A stretch of DNA of 64,000 bases from Lysobacter enzymogenes (GCF_017355525.1 NZ_CP067395.1:4972501-5036500); one strand, 5' to 3'. Positions 11,073-19,655 are shown, numbered from the stretch's first letter. The notes: a model not told the origin generated them from the letters alone. Translations and numbers: made by a program.

Positions 11073-11543
11073 CTACTCCATCGCCAGCAACAGCTTCCAC
11101 TGCGCCGCCGACACCGGCAGCACCGAGAGGCGGTTGCCGCGGCGGGTCAGGGCGAAGTCCTCGCCGAGTTCGTCGGCGCGGGCCTTGATCTCGTCCAGGG
11201 CGATGGTGCGCGAGAGCTTGCGTTCGAAGGCCACGTCGACCAGCAGCCAGCGCGGGTCCTCGCGCGTGCTCTTGGCGTCGTAGTAATCGGATTTGGGGTC
11301 GAACTGGGTCGGGTCCGGATAGGCCTCGGCGGCGATGGTCGCCAGGCCGACGATGCCGGGCACCGCGGTGTTGGAGTGATAGAACAGGACGCCGTCGCCG
11401 ACCTTCATGCCGTCGCGCATGTAGTTGCGGGCCTGGTAGTTGCGCACGCCGTTCCAGGGTTCGGTGCGTACGCGTTCGAGATCGTCGATGGAAAAAGTGT
11501 CCGGTTCGGACTTCATCAGCCAGTAGCGGCGTCGTGCAGTCAT
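11073..11543 (-). CDS. EVE-domain protein (thymocyte nuclear protein 1-like)
   Basis: 156 residues. EVE domains are small PUA-like folds thought to bind modified nucleobases in DNA or RNA. The typical N-terminus [15 protein letters not shown] and the following [17 protein letters not shown] and GVLFYHSN motifs are clear. The start ATG at 11543 lies just before this block. Its location between fau and rpiA is a housekeeping neighbourhood, so a general quality-control or RNA-modification-related role is likelier than phage defence. The exact ligand is unknown. Confidence 0.9.
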   Translation of the reverse strand: MTARRRYWLMKSEPDTFSIDDLERVRTEPWNGVRNYQARNYMRDGMKVGDGVLFYHSNTAVPGIVGLATIAAEAYPDPTQFDPKSDYYDAKSTREDPRWLLVDVAFERKLSRTIALDEIKARADELGEDFALTRRGNRLSVLPVSAAQWKLLLAME

Positions 11544-11596
11544 GCGGGGGGCTCGCAAGGTTCGGATGCAGGGGCAGTTGCATCGCGGTTGGGGAT

Positions 11597-12190
11597 TCAG
11601 GCGTACAGCGCGGAGCGGCAATCCACAGTGCCCGCTTCGGTGCACACGGCGTCCAGCGCGACATCCCAGTCGGCGGCGTCGAGGCGCTCGACGCGCTGCA
11701 ATTCGAATGCGGCGCCGACCAGCCAAGGGGGGGCGGGTCGGCGTTGGCGGAAGGCGAAGCTGCGATCGTACCAGCCCCCGCCCATGCCCAGTCTGTGGCC
11801 GCGGCCGTCGAATCCAACCAGCGGCAGGACGATCAGGCTCATGTCCTCGGGCAGCAGCAACGAGCTGTCGGCCACCGCCGGCTCCGGGATGCCGAAGCGG
11901 TTGGCGACCAGGTCGTCGCCCGGCCGCCACGGCGCGAAGCGCAGGCGCTGGTCCTCGTGCAGCACCGGCAGGCAGTAGACGCAGCCCGGTGGCAGGCGCA
12001 GCTGCCACGCGTGCAGGGCGATTTCGCCGTCGGTGGCCCAGTAGCCGGCGACGTAGCCGGTCTGCGGCGCGAACGGCAGCGCCGACAGTTGCGCGGCGAG
12101 CGCTTCGGCGCCGCCGATGCGGGCGGCGGCGGGCTGGGTGCGGCGCAGCGCGCGCAGTTCGCGGCGCAGGGTGGTGCGATGGTCCGTCAT
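11597..12190 (-). CDS. fau: 5-formyltetrahydrofolate cyclo-ligase
   Basis: 197 residues (ygfA/fau family). It converts 5-formyl-THF to 5,10-methenyl-THF using ATP. The nucleotide-binding signature GMGGGWYDR corresponds to the family GxGGGYYDR. An N-terminal basic helix (RRELRALRR) carries the phosphate-contact residues. The start ATG at 12190 gives the usual length; a longer frame upstream is unlikely. As in enterobacteria and pseudomonads, the gene follows the 6S RNA gene, with which it is often co-transcribed. Confidence 0.93.
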   Translation of the reverse strand: MTDHRTTLRRELRALRRTQPAAARIGGAEALAAQLSALPFAPQTGYVAGYWATDGEIALHAWQLRLPPGCVYCLPVLHEDQRLRFAPWRPGDDLVANRFGIPEPAVADSSLLLPEDMSLIVLPLVGFDGRGHRLGMGGGWYDRSFAFRQRRPAPPWLVGAAFELQRVERLDAADWDVALDAVCTEAGTVDCRSALYA

Positions 12191-12235
12191 GCGATCGGGG
12201 GGCTCGGCATGGTGAGGCGGGCAAGCGTACATAAG

Positions 12236-12278
12236 GAAACGGGCGCGAAATCACCTGGGGTGACGTCGCGCCCGTTTC
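12236..12278 (-). terminator. Hairpin after 6S RNA (terminator-like)
   Basis: On the minus strand GAAACGGGCGCGA (12278-12266) pairs with TCGCGCCCGTTTC (12248-12236), giving a 13-bp stem with an apical stem-loop. The following bases CTTATG are only weakly U-rich. It lies between the 6S RNA 3' end and fau, so it may partially terminate and leave fau at low expression. Confidence 0.7.
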
Positions 12279-12288
12279 GGGAAAAGTA

Positions 12289-12472
12289 GTCCTCCGCCAA
12301 TGGCGATGCTTGCGAAACGACCTTGAACCCGGGGTTCAAGTGGGAACGCTTGGACGCCTTCGGGCTTCCCGCTGCTAGGCGGACCTGCACTCCAGGCTTC
12401 CGGCGCGTCCCCGGTGTCGTCATTAAGGGACAAGGCGAATGTTTGCGCACGCCGTCGCGCACAGCAGAGGAC
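12289..12472 (-). ncRNA. ssrS: 6S RNA
   Basis: It is recognised by position (between zapA and fau, as in E. coli) and by structure. The 5' end GTCCTCTGC (12472-12464) pairs with the 3' end GCGGAGGAC (12297-12289) as the closing stem, giving exactly 184 nt, the canonical size. The conserved 3' internal hairpin TTGAACCCCGGGTTCAAGG is present. The RNA mimics an open promoter and sequesters the sigma-70 RNA polymerase holoenzyme in stationary phase. The 5' and 3' ends are inferred from the stem and may shift by a few bases. Confidence 0.9.
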
Positions 12473-12669
12473 GTGCGCGGAGTATAGCGCGCGCCTGCCG
12501 GCGCGCGAATCCGCTCGTCGGCGATGCTGCGTTGCGGTTCATGGGCTTGATGCTAGACGGCATGAACAGGGCGCGCCGTGATGCGCGTCGCGCGGGTTTC
12601 TAGCGCGTGCGCCCGCTTCGGGCGTGTCGTGCGGGCGCTGCGCGGAGCGCCGCCGCGGCGCCGGCGCGC

Positions 12670-12978
12670 TCAGCGCGAGGCGGCGGCATCGAACAGGCTG
12701 TCGAGCTTGCGGTGCAGGTCGTCGAGCGTGCGCGCGAGCTCGCGCTCGCGGCCGCCGCTTTCGCCGCGCAGCTGCTGCAGTTCGTGGGCGAAGTTCAGCG
12801 CGGCCAGCACCGCGACGCGGTCGAGCGCGGCCATGCGGTTGCCGCCGCGGATCTCGCGCATCTTGCCGTCGAGCATGCGCGCGGCGGCGAGCAGGTCTTC
12901 GCGCTCGTTGGGCTCGCAGCCGACCGTGTACTCGCGGTCGAGCAGGCGGATGCTGACGGCTTCGCTCGTCGTACTCAT
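12670..12978 (-). CDS. zapA: Cell division protein ZapA
   Basis: 102 residues, normal length. ZapA binds FtsZ and cross-links protofilaments at the division ring. It opens with the small globular head (VSIRLLDREYTVGCEPNE), followed by a long C-terminal coiled coil containing ALNFAHELQQLR. The gene adjoins a ZapB-like coiled-coil gene upstream and 6S RNA downstream, a conserved arrangement. Start ATG at 12978. Confidence 0.95.
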   Translation of the reverse strand: MSTTSEAVSIRLLDREYTVGCEPNEREDLLAAARMLDGKMREIRGGNRMAALDRVAVLAALNFAHELQQLRGESGGRERELARTLDDLHRKLDSLFDAAASR

Positions 12979-13025
12979 GCGGGCAGGCTCATGGGCGAGG
13001 TCGGGGGACGGCGGGGGCGAACGGC

Positions 13026-13247
13026 TCAGGTGTGCTGTTCCAGGGACTTGAGTCGGGCGATCATGGCTTCGACGCGGGTGCGGGCCTGCTCGTTCTTGGC
13101 CAGCAGGGCCGAACGTTCGCCGACCAGCTGCTCCTGTTGCTGGCGCAGGCTGCGGTTTTCGTCGCTGAGCCGGCGCACGCGCTCGCCGAGTTCGTCGACC
13201 CGGGTCAGCACGGCTTGCAGTTCGGCGATGAGTTCGGCGCGATCCAT
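13026..13247 (-). CDS. TIGR02449-type small coiled-coil protein (ZapB-like)
   Basis: 73 residues from ATG at 13247. Almost the whole protein is a single coiled coil (heptads around ELIAELQAVLTRVDELGERV and SLRQQQEQL). Proteins of this family are regularly encoded directly before zapA in gammaproteobacteria and are presumed division accessory proteins. Its 3' end is 47 nt from the zapA start, so they are probably co-transcribed. A longer frame starting at 13283 lacks support. Confidence 0.88.
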   Translation of the reverse strand: MDRAELIAELQAVLTRVDELGERVRRLSDENRSLRQQQEQLVGERSALLAKNEQARTRVEAMIARLKSLEQHT

Positions 13248-13279
13248 CCCGGCACGATGGCAGGAGCGGGCGGGCGCGG

Positions 13280-13506
13280 TCAAGGCGGGGCCGGGGACGG
13301 TTGGGCTGCGGTCACGCAGCCGCGCGGCTGCGCGGGCGCGGGCGGCGCCGTCGGCGCCTGGCGCGGCGGCGGTCTTCGCGCCGCCGAGGCGGCACGCCGC
13401 GCGGCCGGTGTGGCGGGCCGGGCCGCGCGGGTGCCTGTTGAGGGGTGGACCTGTCGGGACGGGTCCGCGGACGCGCCGGCCGGGCCGGCGGCGCGCCCGC
13501 GCCGGC
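13280..13506. other. GC-rich spacer between flc-like operon and zapB-zapA
   Basis: About 225 bases of extreme GC with several short hairpins (for example CGCCGGCCGGGCCGGCGGCG near 13477). It contains no U-run terminator for the upstream operon and no recognisable gene. It appears to be the junction between an accessory locus and a conserved housekeeping block. Confidence 0.5.
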
Positions 13507-14580
13507 TCAGGGCCGCAGTTCGAACAGCGCCGGCAGCGGCGGCCGGTCGGACGGGACTTTGCGGAAACGGCCGAAACCGGCCGCCGTGGCCATCTCGCGG
13601 GCGCGCTTCTCGCCCATGAACGCGCCGAGCCCGGCGCCGTGGTGGGACAGCGAGCAGGTCATGCAGTACAGCGTGCTCTGCGGGTACATCACCCGGCCGA
13701 ACAGGTTCATGTTCTCGTGCAGTTCTTCCGACAGGTTCAGCTCGACCATCAGGTAGGTGCCGTCGTCGGCCGTGGTCGCGCGCAGGTCGTGCAGCATCTG
13801 CTGCGGGTCGGCGGCGTCGTGGATGACCACGAAGGTGGTCACGAAGTCGAACTTCTGCCCGACCACCGCGTCGGAGTCGGCGACCTCGAAGCGGACCCGG
13901 TCGCCGACCCCGGCCGCGTGCGCGTTGGCGCGCGCGCGTTCGATCGAGGGCAGGTGGAAGTCGACGCCGACCACGCGCGCCTTCGGGTAGGCCTGGGCCA
14001 TCGTGATCGCGGCCAGGCCGCTGCCGCAGCCGAAGTCGAGCGCGGTGCCGCCGGCTTCGAGCTTCTCCTTGACCCCATCGAGCGAGGGAATCCAGCGCTG
14101 CACCAGGAAGTGCTTGTACCAGGGCATGGTCATGCGCTCCATGCCTTGCCAGGTTTCCAGCGGGTACGCCTCCTCCGGCGCGCCGCCGCCGTTGCGGAAG
14201 GCTTCGGCGATGCGCGGGGCCATGCTCACGAACGGCACGCTGAGCTGGAGGATGCCGCCGGCGAAGTACGGCGAATCCTCGTCGGCCAGCACCGGCGCGT
14301 ATTCGGCCGGCAGGCGGTAGCGGCGGGTCGCCGCGTCGTACTGCACGTAATTGCCGGTGGCCATGCTGCCGAGCCACTCGCGCAGGTAGCGCGCGTTGAG
14401 GCCGGTGTCGTCGGCCAGTTCCTCCAACGTCACCGCGCCCAGGCGCGCCAGCGCCTTGAACAGGCCGAGCCGGTCGCCGAGGTAGAGCATCGCGCCGCGC
14501 AGGGTGTTGCCGTAATCCTCCATGATCCGGGCCGAGAACTGCTCGACCTTGCTGGGGTCCATCGCGTTGCCTTCGGCCAT
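13507..14580 (-). CDS. flcA: SAM-dependent methyltransferase, fluopsin C pathway candidate (FlcA)
   Basis: 357 residues. The N-terminal 100 or so residues form a winged-helix dimerisation region (LFKALARLGAVTLEELADDT). A class I Rossmann methyltransferase follows, with motif I ALDFGCGSGLAA and acidic motif II VVGVDFH. A good SD (GGGAG) precedes ATG 14580. It is the last gene of a five-gene minus-strand operon, 42 nt after the upstream lyase. In the published fluopsin C pathway one methyltransferase N-methylates the thiohydroxamate, and this gene has the matching position and class. The assignment is by gene order and enzyme classes, not by alignment. Confidence 0.75.
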   Translation of the reverse strand: MAEGNAMDPSKVEQFSARIMEDYGNTLRGAMLYLGDRLGLFKALARLGAVTLEELADDTGLNARYLREWLGSMATGNYVQYDAATRRYRLPAEYAPVLADEDSPYFAGGILQLSVPFVSMAPRIAEAFRNGGGAPEEAYPLETWQGMERMTMPWYKHFLVQRWIPSLDGVKEKLEAGGTALDFGCGSGLAAITMAQAYPKARVVGVDFHLPSIERARANAHAAGVGDRVRFEVADSDAVVGQKFDFVTTFVVIHDAADPQQMLHDLRATTADDGTYLMVELNLSEELHENMNLFGRVMYPQSTLYCMTCSLSHHGAGLGAFMGEKRAREMATAAGFGRFRKVPSDRPPLPALFELRP

Positions 14581-14622
14581 GGCCGTATCTCCCGTTGGGA
14601 TGCTGATTGAGTGGTTGGGGGT

Positions 14623-16107
14623 TCAGTAGCGGCGGCGGCCGGCTTCGCTGAGCACGCTGTCGACGATGGTCTCGGCCATGCCCAGGTGCGCGGACGGTTC
14701 GAACAGCCGCGCCAGCCGGCCTTCGCCGACCGCGGCGAGCACGCGCGGGTCGGATTCCACCGCCTCGCGGATCGGCACGCGGTCGCGCTGGCAGGCCTGG
14801 GTGAGTTCGAAGATGATTTCGTAGGCGCTGCTCTTGCCGAGCTTGCCGGCCATTTCGAACACGAACGCTTCCATGCAGATCGAATCGCTGAACGCCTGCG
14901 CGTTGCGTTCCATCTTGGTGTGGTTGACGGTCAGGCCGGCGACGGTTTCGCCGAGCAGGCGGATCGCCATCAGCGCGTAGTGCGAGACGTCGGCGACCGC
15001 GCACCATTCCAGGCGGGTGCCGCGGTAATCGCGTTCGTGTTCCAGGATCATCGCGTCCAGCGCCAGCATCACCTGCGCCTTGGCCAGCCGCGCCATCACC
15101 ACCACCTGCTCGCAGCCTTCCGGATTGCGTTTGTGCGGCATGGTGCTGCTGCCGATCTGTCCGGCGCTCCAGCCGACCTCGACCTCGCCGATCTCCCAGC
15201 GGTTGAGGGTGCGGATCTCGTCGGCGACGCGCGCCAGCGAGGCGGTGGTCATCGCCAGCACGCTGACGAATTCGGCGACCCGGTCGCGGGCGACGTGCCA
15301 GCCGGCCAGCGGCACTTCCAGGCCGAGCCGGCGCGCGAACGCGTCCAGCAGCGGCATCGCCTTGGGACCGAACGCGGCCATCGTGCCGACGCCGCCGAAT
15401 AGCTGCACGACCAGCACGCGCTGGCGCGCCTGGCGCAGGCGTTCGCGGTGGCGCAGCAGTTCGTCGATCCAGCCTGCGACTTTAAGCCCGAAGGTGGTCG
15501 GCAGCGCCGGAATCGAGTGGGTGCGCGCGACCATGACCGAACAGCGGTGGCGGTCGGCCAGCACCGCCAGCTGCGCCAGCAGCGCGTCGAGCTCGCCCTT
15601 CATCGCGTCGAACACGTCGCGCATCTCCAGCGATTGCGCGGTGTCCTGGATGTCCTGGGTGGTGGCGCCGTAATGCACGAACTCGCGCGCCTCGGGGCTG
15701 CACTGCTCCTGCAGCGCGTGCAGCAGCGGCATCAGCGAATGGCCGGTGCGGGCGACGCCGTCGGCGATGCGCTGCAGGTCCATCGCCGGCAGGCGCGCGG
15801 CGCGCTGGATGTCCAGGGCCGCGGTGCGCGGCACGATGCCGACCTCGGCCTGGGCCAGGGCCAGCGCGGCCTCGACGTCGAGCCAGCGCTGCAGGCGGCA
15901 GCGGCTGCAGAAGATCGCCCGGGTCGCGGCGCAGGCGTAGCCGCCGCCGTGGGTCTTGGAGTCGAGCACGTGGCTGTGCTCGTGCTGGCAATCGTCGAGC
16001 GCGTGTTCGGCGCCGCTGGCGCATTGCGCGGACGCGGCGGGCGCCGCGAACGTGGCCAGGGGCGGCGCGATCGCGGAAACGATCGGGACTAGCGTTTGGG
16101 GTTCCAT
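14623..16107 (-). CDS. flcB: Adenylosuccinate-lyase-like enzyme, fluopsin C pathway candidate (FlcB)
   Basis: 494 residues from ATG 16107, preceded by GGAAGG. It belongs to the aspartase/fumarase superfamily: HYGATTQDIQDT, ARTHSIPALPTTFG and the signature GSSTMPHKRNP with the catalytic Ser. This fold adds to or eliminates from fumarate. In fluopsin C biosynthesis two such lyases act on a cysteine-derived substrate; this one holds the flcB position. Unusually, residues 29-70 are Cys/His-rich (C29, H35, C40, H42, H44, H46, H53, C59, C67, C70), partly in an N-terminal extension, suggesting metal binding or redox control. The alternative is a true purB paralogue, but the neighbours argue against that. 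Confidence 0.75.
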   Translation of the reverse strand: MEPQTLVPIVSAIAPPLATFAAPAASAQCASGAEHALDDCQHEHSHVLDSKTHGGGYACAATRAIFCSRCRLQRWLDVEAALALAQAEVGIVPRTAALDIQRAARLPAMDLQRIADGVARTGHSLMPLLHALQEQCSPEAREFVHYGATTQDIQDTAQSLEMRDVFDAMKGELDALLAQLAVLADRHRCSVMVARTHSIPALPTTFGLKVAGWIDELLRHRERLRQARQRVLVVQLFGGVGTMAAFGPKAMPLLDAFARRLGLEVPLAGWHVARDRVAEFVSVLAMTTASLARVADEIRTLNRWEIGEVEVGWSAGQIGSSTMPHKRNPEGCEQVVVMARLAKAQVMLALDAMILEHERDYRGTRLEWCAVADVSHYALMAIRLLGETVAGLTVNHTKMERNAQAFSDSICMEAFVFEMAGKLGKSSAYEIIFELTQACQRDRVPIREAVESDPRVLAAVGEGRLARLFEPSAHLGMAETIVDSVLSEAGRRRY

Positions 16108-16159
16108 CGCATACCTTCCGTTCGGGAGTGGCGGGGTGGAAACGCTTTGCTTTGCGGGT

Positions 16160-17557
16160 TCAGCGGCCGGCGGCCGCGAGTGCGGGAACGATCGCTTCGG
16201 CGCGCGCGGCGCCGGCCGCGCCGGCGACGAGTTCGACCATGTGCGCGGCCAGCCCGGTGTAGGTGACCGGATCGAGCAGCGCCTCCAGCGCGCCGGGCGC
16301 GAATTCGCCGCGGATGCGCGCATCGGCGAGCAGCGCGTCGCGGAACGGCAGATCGTCGCGGCGCGCGTGCATCGAGGCTTCGTGCACGAGGTCGTGCGCG
16401 GTCTGCTTGCCGACCCGTTCGCCGAGGGCCAGCATCACCCGCTCGGACAGGATCCGGCCGCCGAGCAGGTCGAGGTTGTCGCGCATGCGCCGTTCGCGAA
16501 TATCCAGGCCGGCGGCCAGCGCCTCGTCCATGCGCGCCAGCAACGCGCCGGCGTAGACGAAGATCTCCGGCAGCGCCGCCCATTCGATCCGCCACGCGGT
16601 GCCGTCGCGCTCGTGTTGCTGGAACGCGGCGTCGGTCAGCGCGACCATCTGCGCGCGGATCAGCCGCGACAGCGCGCTGATCAGGTCGATGGTCGACGGG
16701 TTCTGCTTGTGCGGCATGGTGCTGGAACCGATCTTGCCGGCCGGCGCGGCTTCGCGGACTTCGTCGATCTCGGTGCGCTGCAGGTGGTAGACCTCGTTGG
16801 CGATGCGGCCCATCGTCACCGCCACCTGCACCAGCAGGCCGGCGACGTCGAGGATGCGGTCGCGCGCGCTGTGCCAGCTGGTCAGCGGCGCGGCCAGGCC
16901 GAGCCGGGCCAGCGCGCGCTGCTGCAGTTCCAGGCCGCGCTCGCCGAACGCGGCCAGGGTGCCGACCGCGCCGGTGAGGTTGCCGACCATGACCCGCGCC
17001 TGCGCCTGATCGAAGCGTTGCAGGTGGCGGTCGATCTCGTCGACCCACACCGCGACCTTGTAGCCGAACGTGGTCGGCAGCGCCTGCTGGCCGTGGGTGC
17101 GCGCGACCATCGGCGTGCGCTTGTGCCGCAGCGCCAGCTCGAGCAGGCGCGCGCGGATCGAGCGCAGCCGCGCCAGCGCCAGGTCCCAGGCATCGCGGAT
17201 CTGCAACACCAGGCCGGTGTCGAGGATGTCCTGGGTGGTGGCGCCGTAATGGGCGAACTCGCCCCAGCCGTCGCGGCACAGCGCGGCCAGGGCGCGGATC
17301 GTCGGCACCAGCACGTGGCCGGTTTCGCGGCTGTGGCGGCCGAGCGCGTCGAGGTCGAACAGGCCGGCCTCGGCGACGCGGGCGATTTCGCGCGCCGCCT
17401 GCGCCGGGATCAAGCCCATCTCGGCCTGCGTCAGCGCCAGCGCGCGCTCCACGTCGAGCCACTTCTGCAACTGGTTGCGGTCGCAGAAGACCGCCGCGAA
17501 CTCGGGATCGGAGTAGACGCCTGCGTACAGGCGCGATTCGGTGGCGTGGCTGGGCAT
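16160..17557 (-). CDS. flcC: Adenylosuccinate-lyase-like enzyme 2, fluopsin C pathway candidate (FlcC)
   Basis: 465 residues, the same superfamily as its neighbour: HYGATTQDILDT, ARTHGQQALPTTFGYK and signature GSSTMPHKQNP. It lacks the Cys/His-rich head of the FlcB-like protein and starts almost directly at the conserved YSDPEFAAVF. Paired lyases fit a scheme in which fumarate is attached to, then released from, a cysteine nitrogen or sulfur during thiohydroxamate assembly (the lyase pair is established for fluopsin C; the exact step of this copy is inferred). It is 43 nt downstream of the FlcD-like gene and 52 nt upstream of the FlcB-like gene. Confidence 0.75.
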   Translation of the reverse strand: MPSHATESRLYAGVYSDPEFAAVFCDRNQLQKWLDVERALALTQAEMGLIPAQAAREIARVAEAGLFDLDALGRHSRETGHVLVPTIRALAALCRDGWGEFAHYGATTQDILDTGLVLQIRDAWDLALARLRSIRARLLELALRHKRTPMVARTHGQQALPTTFGYKVAVWVDEIDRHLQRFDQAQARVMVGNLTGAVGTLAAFGERGLELQQRALARLGLAAPLTSWHSARDRILDVAGLLVQVAVTMGRIANEVYHLQRTEIDEVREAAPAGKIGSSTMPHKQNPSTIDLISALSRLIRAQMVALTDAAFQQHERDGTAWRIEWAALPEIFVYAGALLARMDEALAAGLDIRERRMRDNLDLLGGRILSERVMLALGERVGKQTAHDLVHEASMHARRDDLPFRDALLADARIRGEFAPGALEALLDPVTYTGLAAHMVELVAGAAGAARAEAIVPALAAAGR

Positions 17558-17600
17558 GGCGATGGGCTCTGCGTGGCGGCGGGGGCGTGAGCGGTGCGGC

Positions 17601-18626
17601 TTACGGCACGCGCTGCATTTCTTCCCAGACCGCGTCGTAGTACGCGCGCTCGACCCGGAAGTGCTGCGCCAGCGAGGTCAGGAACGACTTCTGGAAGCCG
17701 TGGTCGGGCAGGCGCTTGGCGATCAGGCTCCATTCGCGCTTGGCCCGCGGCGGCACCAGGCTGACGTGGATGCGGTAGTACTCGGCTTCGTCTTCGCTCA
17801 GGCCGGCCTTCAGCAGCGCCTTGTAGAGCTTCTCGTGATTGCCGGGCACGACGATCTCGGTGATGTAGAACACCGCCAGCCCCCAGCCCACGTCGGGATT
17901 GCGGAAGCTGCGCACGCGGTTGTTGAGGTAGGCGATTTCCTCGGGCAGGTCGCTGACGGCCTGGAAATCCGCATCCAGGTCGATCGCCTTGAGCAGCTTG
18001 GCGAGCAGGCGCGGGTGCGAGCCCTTTTCGTCTTCTTCGCCGAGTTCGCCGTACAGATAACGGCCGAGCGCGGCGGCTTCGTCGACGTCGACCAGATTGA
18101 CCAGCAGGTCGGCGGCGTCGCGGTACAGGCGGAAGGTGCGGAACCACTGCCGGCGCAGGAACACCTGCAGCTGCGCGCGGCTGGCGCGGCCTTCGAAGAT
18201 GTACTCCGACATCGGATGCTTTTCGCGCGAGCGCGAGGCGACTTCCTGCTCGATGCGGGCGAGGAACTCGGCTTCCGACAAGGGCTCGGGCACGTCGGCG
18301 GCGGGGATGTGCCGCTCCTCGACGCGATAGGCCTCGTTGGACAGCCAGCGCCGGGTCAGCGCGGTGCCGGTGTCGTCGCTGAGCGAGAGGATGTACAGCA
18401 GCTTCTGGTATTCGTCGTTGGCGGCGGGCTCGCCCTTGAGCGCGTCCTCGGCCAGCGACGATAGGGTCTTGCTGGCGGTGTGCAGGTGCGCGAACGGCGC
18501 TTCGGGATCGAGCGCGCGTGCCAGGATGCGGGCGCGGTTGCTTTGCAGCGCGTCGAGCTGCTGCAGCGAATGATTGGAGGCGGCGGTCGTCGTGGCGGGC
18601 ATGGTGGCGTTCATGACTGCGTTCAT
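17601..18626 (-). CDS. flcD: Haem-oxygenase-like iron enzyme, fluopsin C pathway candidate (FlcD)
   Basis: 341 residues, all-helical haem-oxygenase-like diiron oxidase (HDO) fold. Conserved metal-ligand candidates are E194 (LYGELGEE), H204, E257 (YITEIVV) and H287. Compared with the adjacent paralogue, the first-helix His is Gln (Q160 in FLRRQW), and the Asp/Asp of the last ligand helix are V291 and R294, so the metal site is different or mononuclear. In fluopsin C biosynthesis two iron enzymes perform decarboxylation, N-hydroxylation and methylene excision. Start ATG 18626 (others at 18614 and 18602), 9 nt after the upstream stop, indicating translational coupling. Confidence 0.74.
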   Translation of the reverse strand: MNAVMNATMPATTTAASNHSLQQLDALQSNRARILARALDPEAPFAHLHTASKTLSSLAEDALKGEPAANDEYQKLLYILSLSDDTGTALTRRWLSNEAYRVEERHIPAADVPEPLSEAEFLARIEQEVASRSREKHPMSEYIFEGRASRAQLQVFLRRQWFRTFRLYRDAADLLVNLVDVDEAAALGRYLYGELGEEDEKGSHPRLLAKLLKAIDLDADFQAVSDLPEEIAYLNNRVRSFRNPDVGWGLAVFYITEIVVPGNHEKLYKALLKAGLSEDEAEYYRIHVSLVPPRAKREWSLIAKRLPDHGFQKSFLTSLAQHFRVERAYYDAVWEEMQRVP

Positions 18627-18635
18627 GGCGTGGGC

Positions 18636-19655
18636 TCAGTGGAAGGAGGGGCCTTGCATCTGGCGCCACAGCAGATCGAAGTAGGCGCGGTTGATGTCGA
18701 AATGGCGGGCCAGCGACTGCATGAAGGTGCGCTGGAAGGATGCGCTGTGCGCGTACTTGGCGATCAGCTCCCACATCTCCTCGGTGTCGATCTCGTCCTG
18801 GGTGCCGTGCAGGCGGTGGAACTCGCTCGGGCCCTCGGGCACGCCCATGCGCTGGAGCAGCTCGTAGATGCGCAGGTGGTTGACGCAGCTGACCGATTCG
18901 ACCGCGTACAGCAGCGACAGGCCCCAGGCCACGTCGGTGTGGCGCACGCAGCGGATGCGGTTGTTGAGGTAGGCCTTTTCCAGCGGGTGCAGCGCGGCGA
19001 AGTCGATCTCCAGCGGGATGTCGAAGTGCAGCATCAGGTGCGAGAGCAGGGCCGGGTGCGAGCGCTCGGGCGTTTCCGCGCCGGCTTCGCCGTAGAGGTT
19101 GCGGTAGAACACCGAGGCGTCGCGGATGTCGGGGAAGCGGAACGCCAGCTCGGCGAGCAGGCTGTAGAAGTTGTACGAGCGGTTCCAGTGGTGCTGCAGG
19201 AAGCTGCGCACCTCGCCGTGCGAGGGTTGGCCCTGGAACAGGTGCAGCGACATCGGGTGGCGCACGCGGGTGCGCGAGGCGATTTCCGCGTCGATGGCGG
19301 CACGGAAATCTGCCACCGACACCGGCTGGAACTCGGGCAGTTCCGGCGCGAACTCGTCTTCGACCGTGTAGATGCGGCTGGCGAACCAGCGCCGGGTCGG
19401 CTCGGTCTGCGGGTCGCCGGGCAGGTGCAGGTCGAGCAGGATCGATTGGTATTGCGCGTAGGCGTCGGCGTCGCCGGACAGGCCCTTGCGGGTCAGCGCG
19501 ACGAGTTCGTCGGCGGCGAGCGCGACTTGCGCGCAGGACGCGTCCGGCGCGAGCGCGTCGCTGAGGTAAGCCGGCGTGTGCGCGGCGGCGGAGCCGGCGT
19601 GCGGCGGCGCGGCGCTGGCGTGCGGCGGGTCGAGGATCATGCGGGCGGTGCTCAT
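18636..19655 (-). CDS. flcE: Haem-oxygenase-like diiron oxidase, fluopsin C pathway candidate (FlcE)
   Basis: 339 residues, HDO fold, clearly paralogous to the next gene (shared YLNNR, RSFxxP-like and AYxDxxWxxMQ endings). The candidate ligand set is complete: H155/H156 (FLQHHW), E190 (NLYGEAG), H200, E253 (YAVESVS), H283 (FHRLHG), D287 and D290. It is therefore expected to bind two irons, activate O2 and oxidise an amine-containing substrate. It is the first gene of the five-gene operon, with SD AGAGGGGG before ATG 19655. A 364-nt leader separates it from the MerR-YHS regulator. Its position matches flcE of P. aeruginosa. Confidence 0.75.
   Translation of the reverse strand: MSTARMILDPPHASAAPPHAGSAAAHTPAYLSDALAPDASCAQVALAADELVALTRKGLSGDADAYAQYQSILLDLHLPGDPQTEPTRRWFASRIYTVEDEFAPELPEFQPVSVADFRAAIDAEIASRTRVRHPMSLHLFQGQPSHGEVRSFLQHHWNRSYNFYSLLAELAFRFPDIRDASVFYRNLYGEAGAETPERSHPALLSHLMLHFDIPLEIDFAALHPLEKAYLNNRIRCVRHTDVAWGLSLLYAVESVSCVNHLRIYELLQRMGVPEGPSEFHRLHGTQDEIDTEEMWELIAKYAHSASFQRTFMQSLARHFDINRAYFDLLWRQMQGPSFH

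Noticed and set aside
14623..17557. purB duplicates for purine biosynthesis
   Set aside because: The superfamily signature fits, but two adjacent copies flanked by HDO enzymes and a methyltransferase, with no purine genes nearby, point to specialised metabolism.
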